Origin: Tetrahymena elliotti 4EA
Taxonomy: Eukaryota > Ciliophora > Oligohymenophorea > Hymenostomatida > Tetrahymenidae
NCBI GenBank assembly: GCA_000231825.2
Contig: JH720329.1
Span: forward strand, 626,301-690,300
Direction: 5' to 3'
Length of the DNA: 64,000 nt
Positions 23,882 to 37,708 of the stretch are shown here, one piece after another. Within the stretch, counting starts at the first letter, position 1; each line of letters begins with the position of its first letter. The position numbers were made by a program, and so were the translations under genes. The notes under the pieces are model-generated. The model made no database searches. It was not told the origin of the DNA and saw nothing but the letters and a program-made list of their open reading frames with translations.

Positions 23882-26800
23882 TCAAAGTTAAGTTTTTTTT
23901 TAAGCAAATGAATTTTGGAATAGAAAACTGCAGTCTTTAGGAAGTGCTATTTTGATGCTTGCTTCTGAAATATTCTTTTATTGTATATCAACTGATTCAG
24001 TTAAATCATCAATTAGAAAATCTTATTTGTTGTCTTGTTAGGAATCCAATTAAAATAAGTTTATTTTCTTTTCATAGTAAGGTGAGCTTATTGTAAAATC
24101 TTTTTTAGTGGCCAAATCTTATCCATTCTCAAATTGGTTATCCATTTTAAATTAACTACTTTTCTTCTCTTAAAAAGGTGATAGCTCTGTGCTTTCTATT
24201 ATAATATTATAAGAAAAATTAATAATATGTTAATAAAAAGTAAAATAATTTCATACGTTTAAGCTTTAAAGCATTAGATATATTCATTTATGGTTTCCTT
24301 ACTTAATTGGATAAGTTCTAATTTGCTTTCAATTAAATAATAACAAGAATACTTTCCTTCAATTTTTTCCATAAAAGAAGCGTTCTGAAGGATTTTCTAC
24401 TTGTTTTAGTTATTTTAAGATAAAGGCTTTAGCTAGTTGCTTTTTTGATTAAGTAGCGAGTAATTCTTCCAAAGAGGCTAAATCTATTGTTCATTTTGTA
24501 CATAAAAATGACTAAAATAATGTAAGAAATAAAGAGGTAGTCTATTACGATTATTAAAGTTTCAAGTTGGCTTAAATTAATCTAACGAGTAATATACTAG
24601 AGGGATATTTTAATAATAATACACTCTATAGATAAAATTTCAACAGAACATAGTCTTTGAGAAATAAATGGCTTTATTTTTTGTACATTTTTATGATAAA
24701 AGACTAGAATGATTATAACTTGAATTACAGCTATATTGTATTAAGTTTGTTTTTGTAGAGTAAATATTGTAATAATAAAAACCTTAAAGAACATTCTAAC
24801 AAATTCCCAGTAATAGTAGTTTAATTTAAGTTCCATGTAAAAATACCCATATTTATACTTATTCATGCAGCTATTTAAGCTCTATTTGTTTTTATAAAAA
24901 AAAAAGAAAATGATGACTGGAATAATGTTCCAAAAAACTAAATTAAGTATTGCATAATAGTTAATGAATGGTCTCCAATAAGGGTCATTACAGCTTATTC
25001 TTAAATCTTAAGTAAATACTTCATCGTCTCCTATTTGCCTGCAAGTCAATATTTTGGTAAACTAAGATACAATTTCAGGTTGAAAGAATGTAAAAATAAT
25101 TGTTAAAATGGTGTAAATGTAGTATCTAGAAGCACTGTCGAAGCGATAGATCTTTCTACAAACTAAATAGTAAATTAATCCAATAAAAACAAGCATTGCA
25201 GGAAAAGATGTTTGTATATAACAAAGCAGTCCAAGCTTTCCTATTTTTTTTAGCAAGTGAACTGGTAAAACACACTCAATACCAATTACTAGTTAGCTGA
25301 TTGATGTACCTACAAAGTTTGGCATAAAGTTAATCTAAATAGGAATGTAATTAAGGTTATCCACTAATAGAGAAGAGTATTGCATGTAAGTAAGAATTAT
25401 TTTTAAATAAAAGCCTGATTCATCTCTAATTTAACTCTTTGATAACGGGAGAAGTTTTAAAAATCTTAAATAATAGCACGTTTAAGCATGAATGAAACTA
25501 TTCATAAAAATTCTCGTTGTGAATATCAAATAGAGGATAGGGAGCATAAGTTTCAAAATAATAAATGTTAATTACAATTAAAATGAGCTACATTCTTGGC
25601 ATTAACCTTTAGAAAATTACCTTTTAGTATACTAAAGCACCCAAACATCTCCAATCATATCGCATTCTTCACAAAGTGGACCAACATACCCTCTTTCACA
25701 GTATTGTATATTCTCTGGATTTTATGCCTAACAAGATCCTATTGACTCGTCACATTGTAATATTAATTCTGAAGTCGAATTTTTCCTCCAGTAACCATTT
25801 TTCAATTAAATTTAATTTCCCTCACATTTAATTGCTGATTGAGGACATTATTTACAAGCTTATTATTTTTGGTTAGTGAAGCTATTAGGGTCTACTAAAG
25901 AATAAGTACCAACTTAGCAAAACTAGCATATCTGAATTATTTGAGTAAGTTAACCAATAATTTCTCCAGTTAGACATTTTCTAAAATGAATATTAACTTA
26001 AATAGTCTTAGAAATATAATTAGAAACTTAAACCAATATTTAAATTTATTACTATTAAAGGAAATTCCCATAGATTACCACATCATCAAAATCAAAGCTA
26101 TTCGTAATTTCATTAAATAAATTATAATTTAGAATTGATTCACCACTTATTTGTGTTTCTTTAAAATCACTTATAATTAGCTGTATGTTAAAGAATGTAA
26201 TTTCTCTTATTATTGCAAGAGGATATTCGTTGTTCTAAACCTTTTATTTGGAATAACTTAGACTTCTATTTGTGTCATCAAATAGTTAAATCTTTAAATT
26301 TAGAGGACCACCACTTTTAATACTATATATGTTTAGGATATTTTAAGGATTCATTTTACTTTCTGGAATGAACTGTATGTAAGAATTATCAGTTTCGCTT
26401 GACTCTTATTTTAATAGTTACTCAATGCCTATCGATGTTAGTTGACTTGCTAAATCATTTCCGAAAATATCAGCCTAATTATCAAATAGGTTGATTTATT
26501 TTTTCATTTCACTTAGATCCAATTAAGAACTTAAAATATTCATTATTCTTATCCCTCCTCCTATTAATGCAGTATTTGAAATTATTGATACTACACCTTT
26601 TATTGTTAGGGGGCAAATAATTGATTCAATATAAATTGCTCCTCCACTTCCTAAAGCTTTATTTTTCTAGAAAACAGATGATTATAAATTCATTTTGTTC
26701 ATTATGAATATGATAGATAGAGCTCCACCATTCAAAGCTGTGTTGTTGGTATATTAAGACTCATTTATGTCTAACTAAGCTGCACTCATAACCTGAATTT

Positions 26801-29800
26801 ATCCCAAGTTACTTTCATATATAAGTTATTGAATCTCAACATTTGAACTCATTAAAGTAATCAGTGAATAAATGTTATAATCAACTAAATTCTCCTTAAT
26901 GATAACTTGATCAAAAGATATTACATCTTTTGTTAGTGAAATTATATTTGAATCCTACTCGTATAAATTCTGAGTTAATACAAGCTCTAAATTTTAATTA
27001 TTCGTAATATTCATTTTACTGAAGAATGTATTGAGACATCCTTAAATGAAGAAAATAATTGGTATAAAATCTTATTGGAATGTATCTGGAATATCATTTG
27101 AATCTATATTCACATCTTTTATTGTTAAACTGTTTGCTATTTAAACTAAAATTAAACTTCCAATGATCTTATTACTCTAGACAGTTAATTTTTCTATTGT
27201 TACCTTTCTAACATTTGTAAAAGCTAATAAAGACTTAAAGGAGGGATCATCAACTAGTTAGTTTTGAATTATTTTCAAATCATAAATTAGAATTTCGTCA
27301 ACATTATCAAATATTAGTAAAGAGTTTTAATTTTAACCACTCGAATCTTAATTTTCTAATATTCTTTGAGGTTTATTTGATAAATTTGAAATATTAAGAT
27401 TTTAAATTATGATGCTTTTTTTATTAGAAAAAATAATCGTTTGGTTATTAATTATTTAATTTTATATTAAAACATTAGACAAAGCTATTTTTAGGGTTGA
27501 TGTATTAAATCTAATCTTGATATCTTTTTGGGATGGGTCAAATTTTAGAGAAATATCTTTCATCTAAATGCTTTAACCTTTAAACTGTGTGAAATAATTT
27601 TCTTAAAGAGATATCACTTAGTACTTGTTACTACTAGTATTATCTAAAGAAACTGAGAGAAAGAATTCATTTAGAGTTGAGTTTTATTAATTTAAAAACA
27701 ATAAGGTATTTTATTTTTTAGGCAAGAAAAGAAAATTTTTCCAAATTTGTTGGTCAATTACAGTAGTGCCATATTCATTATAGCTTTCAGCTTACTTAAT
27801 TCTTAGTGATTATAGTTATTAATTTAGCAATAAGAAATCATTTGTGAAAAATTAGAATCCACACTATTATAACTCATCACTATTTTATAATAAATAATAA
27901 TATGTATTGTATCTTTTTTCAAAAACACTGTTTTAATCAAAACCTATTATTTGCAATATATCATTATTAGTGTATTCGCTATAATCCAAACTAGAATAAA
28001 ACTTAAAATCTATCAACCTAGGGTAATAATATGTCTATTAGTCCACAAGTTATACAGTGTTAGTTTGAGGATTAAAAAAATAAATTTCTAATTTTTAATA
28101 GAAAAATAGTCCTAAAAATTAATCAGAAAAAACATGAAATCCAATCATTTAATCATAATAAGTATTTCTTTTTATGCAAGTTTTATATTAAAGACTGTTC
28201 CTATCATAAATGTTAACTTAGAAAGATGATTAAAGGAAATAATAGTTCGAGCCAATAAAAATTTAGTTATGCTCATCACTAGCAAATGAAATATATTACC
28301 AATTTTATTGATTATCTAGCTGCATAACGAAACATTTTTTTTCAAACAAAAACCGAAACATCATTACATTTTTTGATTCATCAATTATAAAAGTACTTAG
28401 AATTAAATTACCTTTATCCTGTGTTCTGTTTATTTGTTGTACCATATCTATTTCAAAAACTTACTCTTGCTTTAAAATATCAATTTTTTACATTTAGCCA
28501 TCAACTGACGTTACATATAAAGTACTATTTAAATTCAAAAGTTAAAAAAATTTGATTGATTTCTATGATTAGTTGATAAAAGTACTAACCTTTTTTAACT
28601 TTGAATTAGCTAAATAAGTAACTCCTTCAGTAGTACCAATAATTATTAGCGATTAAGAGAAAATTGATAAATGTTAAGACATTATTTCATTATTTTTTAG
28701 AGAAAACTCAAATGAAATTTGGTTTTTTAAATAATCAACGAAAATAACTCTTTTATCAAGAGTAAGTATCACATTTTAATCTAAAAATCTTTAGAAATTG
28801 ATATTTGTGCTTTAAACTATTTGGCTATCATAATTAAGAGAGTAATTTTGATACAGATAAAGACTATTTTTAGTAGCAGCAACTAAAATATCCATATCTT
28901 AAAAGTATTGAAAGTCTAAAATATTTTTATGTTACAGTTTTATCTCAAAAGAAAATTGAAAATCTGAGTATCTAAATATCTATTAACCTTTTCCTAAAAC
29001 TAAATATTCTTATTTTTTAAGTTAAGAATTAAATAATGTAGAATAGTAAATATATGGTTCTTTATAGAAATATTAGCACCTGTTAGAAAAAGTATTATAA
29101 TTTACATAAAATATGCTTTTATCAGTTAATACAAATGCCCTGTTAGAATCGAGATTAGTTGAAAGCATTTTACTTTATTCTTTTCTATCCAATATTTCTT
29201 ATATTGTAAAATGATTTTAAATTGTGAAAGGATCATTAAAGTCAAACATGAAATAGTTAGCATTACTATCAAGAAATGAAAAAAAATTTAATGATTTATC
29301 ATGCATAATATCTCTTACAAATCCTAATCTTTTACCTAAGCCATTACCAATTATTTTACCTGCAGTACTCTATTTTTTGAGATCATAAATGAATACTTAT
29401 GCAAAAGAAATATCATCTCCAAATATTAGAATATAGCTCAACTCTTTATAAAATATTTGTTTTTATATAGAAAGTCCTGCTAAATTTTGTATTCTATTTT
29501 GCTAGCTCAGACCATTTCTTAAGAAGACTAATCCAGCTATTTTTAAAAAATTAATTAAGTTTGACTTTAAAAAAAATATATTTTTATTTTGCTCTTTATT
29601 TCAAAATATCGTGTATATTCTCATCCTCTTAAATATAATTCACCTACAAAAATTTATGATGAAAATTTTGATAATCTGAAGATTTTTTTAAGAAAAACTG
29701 AATATTTGTATTTAGAAAATAAAGAAGGTATGCAGTATGATAATTTACTTAGAAAAATGATTTAATTAAAATTTTGAATAAATAAATAAAAATTTACTTG

Positions 29801-32800
29801 ATTAGGTGAATAAAACTAGATATTTATCATAGAAGTTGCAAGTTTAAATTTCTCCAAAGTTGTTAGTAATTTCTTATTGAAAATTTAAATTGAGGTCATA
29901 AACATTTATATTTGTACTATAAAGGAAAATATATTCATATTTTTAATCAATACTTAGCTAAAATTTGGAAGATTAACCTCCTATCTAAAGACTTTTAACT
30001 CTAGTAAGATTTGGGATACTTAAAATTTAAATGTATCTTGAAGTTAAGTAACAGTAAACTTACTAATTAACTAATACGCAATTTTTAAAATAACCTAAAT
30101 TAGGGTTATAATTAGATACTATATTTAATTACAAATCAAGTAATACTAAAAAATCGCCAAAGACAACAAAGATTTAATGATAGGGGGGAAAAAAAAAGTT
30201 ATTTATCTAATTCATACCTGAGAATGAATATTATTAGTTATCAAGCTTTCCACCAAAATATTAGATTTGAATTAAACTCTATCTTAGACAAACCACACCA
30301 AAGATTTATTCATATAAAGAGAAGGATGTAATATTTTGGTTGGAGCCAGCAAAAAGATTGTTTTAGATTATTTCATCGGTATGGATATTTAATACAATAA
30401 CTCTTAAATTTGTTACTACAAAGTAAGTATTCATTAGCAAACTTTACTAAATATCTTGATAGATCTCATTATAAGAAAGAACATTTAGAACTAATTCATT
30501 ATAGCGACTAGCTTATTTAGTGTTAACACCTACAAATCCTTAGATAGTACCAATATAATCTCTTGATAAATCATCTGTTAAGTAATTAGATTACTATTAA
30601 TAGAGAGGTACAAAATCATATCCGTAAGTATTAAAAAAACCTTAATTCATATTGAACTATTATCTTAAAGTCATTGAAAATCTCGGACTTACAAATAAAT
30701 ATTATAGATGATAATATTCTAGCCCATTTTACTTTTAAATAAATTAAATTTCATACGGTTTGTAAGAATTATTAGGAAAATCAAAAGTAAATTATTATTT
30801 TTAAGATCTTGAAAAGAAAAAATATTAATTTACATAATCACCTGTATCAGGTAATCCTAAAATAAGAAAACTATTATTATCAGATATAGTTCTCATTATT
30901 AATGAAGCTTTTTAAAAAGGTAGATTGGAAATAGTGTAATTAAAAACCAAGTTCTAGTCATATATGGTGAATGACTAATCTTAAGTGAATATGTATATTT
31001 CATCCAATACATAAGTGTTATCTTCTATTTTGTTCATTTATATTTTACCTAAGAGGATTTGTTGATTTATTTGAACTGAATTTTATAATGTAATTGTATT
31101 TTAAATTAAATCTAATTGATACACTGAGATATCACTGGATGAAATGCTAACTAATTATCCTTATTATAGCAATTTCATTTATATAAATTAGCTAATCAAT
31201 GGATGGGTACAGTTTTTAAAAGTTAATCTTAGCTAATTATCATATATAACTAAGCATTGATCAATAATGAGAAGTAAGTTTCCCTAATTGACAGAGCTGA
31301 AAATTTATGAGGGTGTTTAACTGTTATGAGATATTTTTTGTTTCACCTCAAAACTGTAAATACTAATTAATTAAATTGTTGATGATAAGAAAGCTAAAAT
31401 AGTAAATTCATCAAATTTGATCATCTTTGAACATGAATCATTTTCAATAATCAATTCAGTTAACAAATTCCCTTAAAATCCACTAGAAACATCCCAAAAA
31501 GATATTACTCCTAATTCTGAACAGGAAGCCAGAATATTATTTTTACTTATCATTAAAATAGTATTAACTTTACCTCTAAAATAACTTTTTGGATAAAGTG
31601 ATTAGAAATTGGATAAAATTATAGAAAATAGCTTGTCTGAATTTACTTTTTAAACAAGCTAGAAATTGTTATTATTGTACAAAGAAATATAGTTAATTTT
31701 ATTGTTTTATTAGATGACAGATAGCTCAACTGGTTACTAAATAAGAGAATTATGTTTTTTAACAGACTCAAACTGATTATTTTTTTAGTTATATTAGTAA
31801 AAATCTAAATAATAAATTTTATTATTAGAACTGTCTACTGAATTGGCTAATACAAATATCTCAAACTACGATTATGTAGAATTATAATAACCTAACTCAA
31901 AATCTATGTAATTAGTTTATCCTTAATCACTTATTGTTTGAAAAATGGAAAAAGAGCTACTAATTTAGTATAAATCTATTGTTGTTGAGGATTATCCAAT
32001 CAAAAAATAATTTTAAGAATTATTACTAATAGTAAAAATCATAATTTTGATATAATTTGCAGGATTTTTGCTTAATACTTTGCATTCATTTTACTATTTG
32101 TTAGTTTGAAAAACTAAAAACAAACCTGTATTTGATATCAAAGCAAATTTTGATTGATCGTTGGGGAATTAAGTTATTTGAGAAACAACACCCAAATTTA
32201 ATTAATCTTTACTGCTTTGAATTTCACATGAAATGACTATTTATGAATTTTATTCATCAATTTAGGTATTACTTGATATTAATTACAAATTTATTAAATT
32301 TATTTGCAAATCACTACTATCAACAAATATCCCATTACCCATATCAAGCCAATGTCCAGTGGGTAGAGTAAATTGAATGGGGTTAATATTTTTTATAAAC
32401 TACTTCTAAAATACATCATAAAATGGATAAACTGATAGAATAATCTATTATTTATCAAAAATATACAAGCATCCAAGCTATTTTTCGATCTCAACAATGC
32501 CTGTTTTCTAAGTTATATCTCCTCCTATTTTTGATATTATAGTAGACCTATAATTTTCTACTAAATTCCAAATTTCTAAAGTCTAATCACTTGTAAATAC
32601 AAATATTTACTCTTAATATTTTTAAACCTTCAAATCATTTATCCCTAGATTATATTGTTTTAAAAGTTCACCTCTATAATCTTTAAAAAGAGAGATAATC
32701 CCAATATTTATAACAAGCAAGTATTATTGATTATAAATACCTATATCCTAAAACATAGATTATTCAAATGGGTTGCTTGAAGAAGTAAATGATTGCTAGC

Positions 32801-33104
32801 ATTAAATCAGCTAGCTACATGTTTTGCTCTCATACTATTAATAATACATTTCATTGCATATTGAAACACACTCTCCTTCATTTTAATTTTAAGTAGAACT
32901 AATCTATTTTTGCTAGAAGTAGAGTAGATTATCACAGAGTTGATAAACGCAGATATTATTCTCATCTAAAACATAGTCATTCTTGCAAGCTTTACAAATA
33001 AAATTATAATTCTACTAAACACAATCTGAGCATCCTAATGAACATTGTTCTAGTGTTTGCTTAATAAAAATGATTAATATTACAATTTTGATTAGTTCTT
33101 TCAT
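23882..33104 (-). CDS. Giant secretory-pathway multi-pass membrane protein with propeller and beta-helix ectodomain
   Basis: Three exons (29798-33104, 24257-29593, 23882-24195) give 2985 residues with consistent phases; introns are 204 and 61 nt. Order of parts: signal peptide MKELIKIVILIIFIKQ; Cys-rich EGF/furin-like segment (about 20-75, CSDC, CKAC); a long series of beta-strand repeats of WD/propeller character (about 90-1750, e.g. TSDQTLEIWNLVE); a right-handed beta-helix with GGAL and GSGGAIYIE motifs like polymorphic outer-membrane/pectin-lyase folds (about 1800-2290); a second Cys-rich region (2305-2430, with CKQCP, CERGYVGPLCEECD); several transmembrane helices (about 2430-2815); and a polar tail. 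The layout matches a large ciliate family of surface transmembrane proteins, probably at the plasma membrane with the ectodomain outside. Ligand is unknown. The frame just before the last intron (24257-24440) has a rival frame, so that stretch is less certain. Confidence 0.85.
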
Positions 33105-33930
33105 AGTTAACTATTTTATTTATTCAAAAAGTTTCTTTATTATTTAAATTTTTCTTCAATTATTATGACTACATAAATAAATGACTTTTCCAAACAAAAC
33201 TAAAAAATTTAATTGTTAATTAATAATAATAATAATAGTAAATACAAAACAAGTATATTTAATAAACTAAAGAAGCATTCAATCACGATTAAAAAGCACT
33301 ATAAAATTCATGAAACATAAGAATTTTGAAGTTTTGTGTTCAAAAAATCATTAAATGTTTCTCCTATGTTGAAATTACTAAAAAAATTATACTTTTAAAT
33401 TTAGATAAGACCTAAGTTTTTTTTGCTTCAATTGATAATAACATTTTTTTAAAAAAACTTTTCTATTTACCATAAAAATAAGTATTTCTATTGTTGGCGA
33501 TAAAAATAATTATTTGCAAATAAAGTCTTTGCATTAATTGCTAGTCGAGGGTTATATCAATTTCCATTAGCATTGTATCATAGTATTTTACATTAAAATA
33601 AAATAAGTTGAAAATAATTAAATAAATAAATAAATTAATTAATTTAAAAAAGTTTGAAAGAATTACTAAATGAATAATTTTTTAAAGATAAATTAAATGA
33701 AAAAAGTAAAATAAATAGTAAAATTATATATTTTTTTATTTAGAATTGGCTTAGCTTTTAAAAATAAATTAATTTATAAAGAAAATTTGTTAATTAAACA
33801 AAAAATGTATTTATGTAATTAGAAATAGGAAATTATAAATAGATATATACAAAATTCTTGGAAATATTAAATAGAAATTAATTTAAAAAGTATATTTTAA
33901 AATTCAATAAATAAAATGATTATTAATTAA
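33105..33930. other. Intergenic region, nothing recognised
   Basis: AT-rich DNA of about 830 nt with aataaataaata-like runs near 33620. It lies between the start of the giant membrane protein gene and the end of the MORN gene, so it should hold the promoter of the former. No motif could be supported. Confidence 0.45.
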
Positions 33931-36809
33931 TCAGATGGTCGGAATTTCGTCTTGAATCTATTAATATTAAATATTAATAAAGAGAATTTTATTTGGAAAA
34001 AAAATTTTACGTTAACTTCTTTAATTAAAATTCTGTAAGGCCTGACGTCTTTAGGGTCATTTGCGATATAGCAAGAAGGTTTATTAATTGGACTTTTGAC
34101 TGTTTGAGGATTAACTCGACATTAAAACAATAAGTTGTATTGCTTATCATTGATGAAAAATGTATCAGCATAATTTTCAGCATCTTGAATTTTTTCATAA
34201 AAGTATATTCCTTACTTGATTTTCCCTCTTCCGAATCTACAGTTATGCCCCTCATATTATTATTATCCTCCTTACTTATATCCTTCTTCTATTAATTCTT
34301 GAGTAGATAATTTTTTATTTCCATGAAATAAGACTATCCAAGTCTTATCACTGGTATCATCATTAATCCATCCATCATTAGGGTATTTATTGATAACTTT
34401 AAGCGCACACCCAAAATATCCTAGAGGTCTAAAATATTACTACTTTTAGCCATTTATATTTCCTCTGTATTAGCATATTATTGTATAATCATAAATCATG
34501 TTCCATTAATTATCAAAGAAAGTTTCAATGTTAATCGTAATTTCATCAATAATAGAGTATTTTTAAAACTCAGTGATATCGTTTTTGGTGATGGTTTTAA
34601 TTTTAATTGGAGTTACTTCGTTTTTTATGTAAAAGTCTACCTTAATTTACTCTTTTTCACCACTTTTAAGTCCTAAAATGATTATATTTTTAGTAGACAA
34701 TTCTTTATTTTGAAACAAGATTAAGCCTTTAAAATAATCTGCAAACTTCCTTTTGTTATTAATCGCTAAGTCGAATTTCCATTCAGATTATAAATTCAAA
34801 GAAGCTGAATAATAGCTTTACATGACAAATCCAGATTAAATTAAATGCTATTTAACAGCGTCAAAGTTTTTGTCACTTTCATCTGTTTATTTTTCCTCTT
34901 TCTAATCTATTAATCTGACTAAAACTCCTTATTTTTCATAAATTTGCTTCAGTCCTAATATTGCTAAGTGCTTATACGTTTCCTTATCTTCTCTTGTCAT
35001 AATTTTTTTCAAAATGGCATCTTCAATAATTTCATTTTGTTGAAAAACTCTTTTCCTATAAATAAGTTCATTTTAAACTTATTTTTCTTTTAATATTTTA
35101 TAAACTTATTTCTATTGATAAATTCTAAATGTCTAAAAGTCCATCTAATCTACCACTTTTCCTTGGACATCATCATGATGAAAGTTATTAAGATTCAATA
35201 ATTCTTAAAAGAAAGCCAATTTTTATCTCATATTTTTAGGCATCATCTCTTAAAAGCTAATCATAATCATGCTTTAATCCTCTAAATCCTCTTATTTTGA
35301 GGTGCTACCAATCTTAGCTCCATCTAAATACTTCGATAAGATCTCATTAAATTCAATATTACTTATATCTAAACCTCTATTCACATCTGGGTTAAGATTT
35401 ACTAGTCTATCTCCACAATGAGTAACTCTTCTCTTATATTTTAGGCTTACCATGCTAGAGTTTCTTGAGTTTTTTTCTTCTCCATCTTCTACTGCATTTT
35501 AACTCTATTCATAACCATTTTAATTTCTCTATTCTTATTCTTCTCTTCTAGTGAAGTTCATCTGTGATAACTAAGCTATACTATTTTATTACTATTACTA
35601 CTACTGTTGTTAACTATTTTAATTTATACTTAGATTTTTTATTTATTCCTGCTTTAAATTTTTAAAATCTTCATAGTTTTCTTGCTTTAACTATGACTTT
35701 GAATTCTCTTACTATTTTGATTTTACTTCTTCTTCTATATCCTCACTCTATTCCTTAGGTTTTGAACTCTGTTCAAACATTGTTTTGGTTGACTCATTAC
35801 CTTAAGATTTAGATTTATTTGTTAATTCCTAATCATTCGAATTCACTTTATCAATATTTTTATCAGATATTTCTTTTTATTCATGTTTGATATTTTCCTA
35901 TTTATTTAATTCCTATGATATTTCCTTTTCATCTAAATAAACATTTGCAGATGAAATCATGACTTATTTATCCTAGAATTTCTTAAACTAAGATTGAGAT
36001 TTCTTTTAAAAAGTTTCTTAATTATTTCCTAAATTCTAGTTATTCTTCAAACTAGTTTCATTCTATGATTAGTTTTCACTAATAATTTTTTTTGTAGTGG
36101 TTATTTATTGCTCTTATATTTCTTTAATGAGCTTATCTTCAAACTTAACACCTTTCTAATTACCAATATAAATACTTTAATAGAAGTATCCCTGAAATTG
36201 AGACCCATCTCTTAATATTAAAATTCCCTATCCTTCCATTGAATCATCAAACCACTCACCTTGGTAGTAGTCTCCACTGCTAAAAAGCATTCTACCATAT
36301 CCTTATTTCTTTCCATTTTAAAAATACCCTTAGTAAACACACTCTTCCTCTGTAATTAGCTTTCCTCTTCCATGAAACAGCTTATTAAACCACTAACCCG
36401 TATAAATCTAGTCATCTGGAAGCTTAACAGGAGGACAATAAACAGATTCATTACATTCATATTGTTATTTATAGTACTTAAATTTTCCATAATTTTTTTC
36501 CATTAATAATATTATGCCATTACTAATTTCAGGCTCCTACTCTAACAATATACCCCCATCACTTACATATTCCTAATATTTTTTAATATCTTTAAATTGT
36601 AACTAGACTTCAAAGTCTTCTTCCTAGCTATTTTCATGGTTTTATTTATTTACAACAGGATTAAGATTTAGCAAAAAGTGATTTAATTCCTAGTCTTAAT
36701 CAATTTATTAATTCAAATCTACATTTTCGTATTCAATAGGCTTGGATTAACCTTCAATGCTTTAATCTAACTAAGTACCCTAATCTACTTTACAGCAACC
36801 AGCACCCAT
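33931..36809 (-). CDS. MORN-repeat protein with a C-terminal ADP-ribosyltransferase-like domain
   Basis: Two exons (34011-36809, 33931-33957) separated by a 53-nt intron encode 941 residues. The N-terminus MGAGCC fits N-myristoylation on Gly2 plus palmitoylation on Cys5/Cys6, so membrane attachment is likely. MORN repeats lie at about 135-220 (YTGQWFNKLFHGRGKL, YQGYFQNGKKQGYGRM, YQGEWFDDSMEGQG). A long Gln/Ser/Lys-rich linker (about 235-430) includes a run of about seven Gln encoded by TAG/TAA/CAA. The last 150 residues contain YFRPLGYFGCALKV, VLFHGNKK (His about 829), FGRGKIKQGIYFYEK (about 860-872) and AENYADTF. The order His-Gly ... Gly-Ile-Tyr-Phe ... Ala-x-x-Tyr recalls the PARP/ART fold. 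Enzymatic activity is inference; a catalytic Glu was not located with confidence. Confidence 0.85.
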
Positions 36810-37708
36810 CTTATATTGATTTATGAATTATATTTTAACCTATAAAATATTAAAAGTTGATAATCAAAATGAAAATTAAAATAAGTATTTATCAAACTAA
36901 TTGTAATCACACTAAAGATATTATTTGTTTATTATTAAATAATTAATAAATTGATTGATTGATATTAATATTTAATTATCATTTATTTTTTTAATAACAT
37001 TAACATTATTTTAACTAAAAATAAAATAAAGTTTATGAAGAAAACCTATCAAAAATATTTCAAAACAAAACCAATAATTGCTTGCTATTCTCTTTTAATC
37101 ATAGAAAAATTTCTTTATTTGTAAAAATTTAGCAAGATTAAATGAGCAAATCATAAAGTTAAAATAATTTATTTAACTTAAAATAAAAAAAATGTTCTAC
37201 TTCTCTTAAATAATTATTTTCATTATTAATATTAATAACAAAGCAAAATAATTGAAAGTTAATCAAATTTTCATTAGTAATATTAATGAATCAAAGTTCT
37301 TGATACACTCATAAAAAATATTACAAATTATGCTAAGAGGAAGACATACATTTTTAATAGAACTGAACGAACAAAGATCTAAGTCAATAGATTTTTTAGT
37401 TTTTTAATTTTTAAAATGCCTACTCTTTTCTATTACTAAATTTGTGATAATTTATGAGTAAATTGTTTTCTCTAAATTATTTTGCTTCTTATTTTCTATC
37501 TGTTTATTATTGATTGTTTGATAGGCCAGTCAGTTCATTACAAATAATATAAGAAAGAGTATCGAGATGATAATATTTAAATTTTAGTAATTTATTTATT
37601 CATTAATTTATTTAAATAGGAATTCTTTAAGAATTTATAGAAGAATCAAATCAAGTATTATAAAATTTATATTTTGTTAAAAGTGGTAAAAAAGTGAATT
37701 AAAATACA
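36810..37708. other. Intergenic region between divergent genes
   Basis: About 900 nt separating the MORN gene (minus) from the DHHC gene (plus), so both promoters should lie here. It is AT-rich. Short near-repeats attattaatattaataac (37205-37230) and attagtaatattaatgaa (37273-37290) are visible, but no recognised regulatory motif. Confidence 0.45.
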
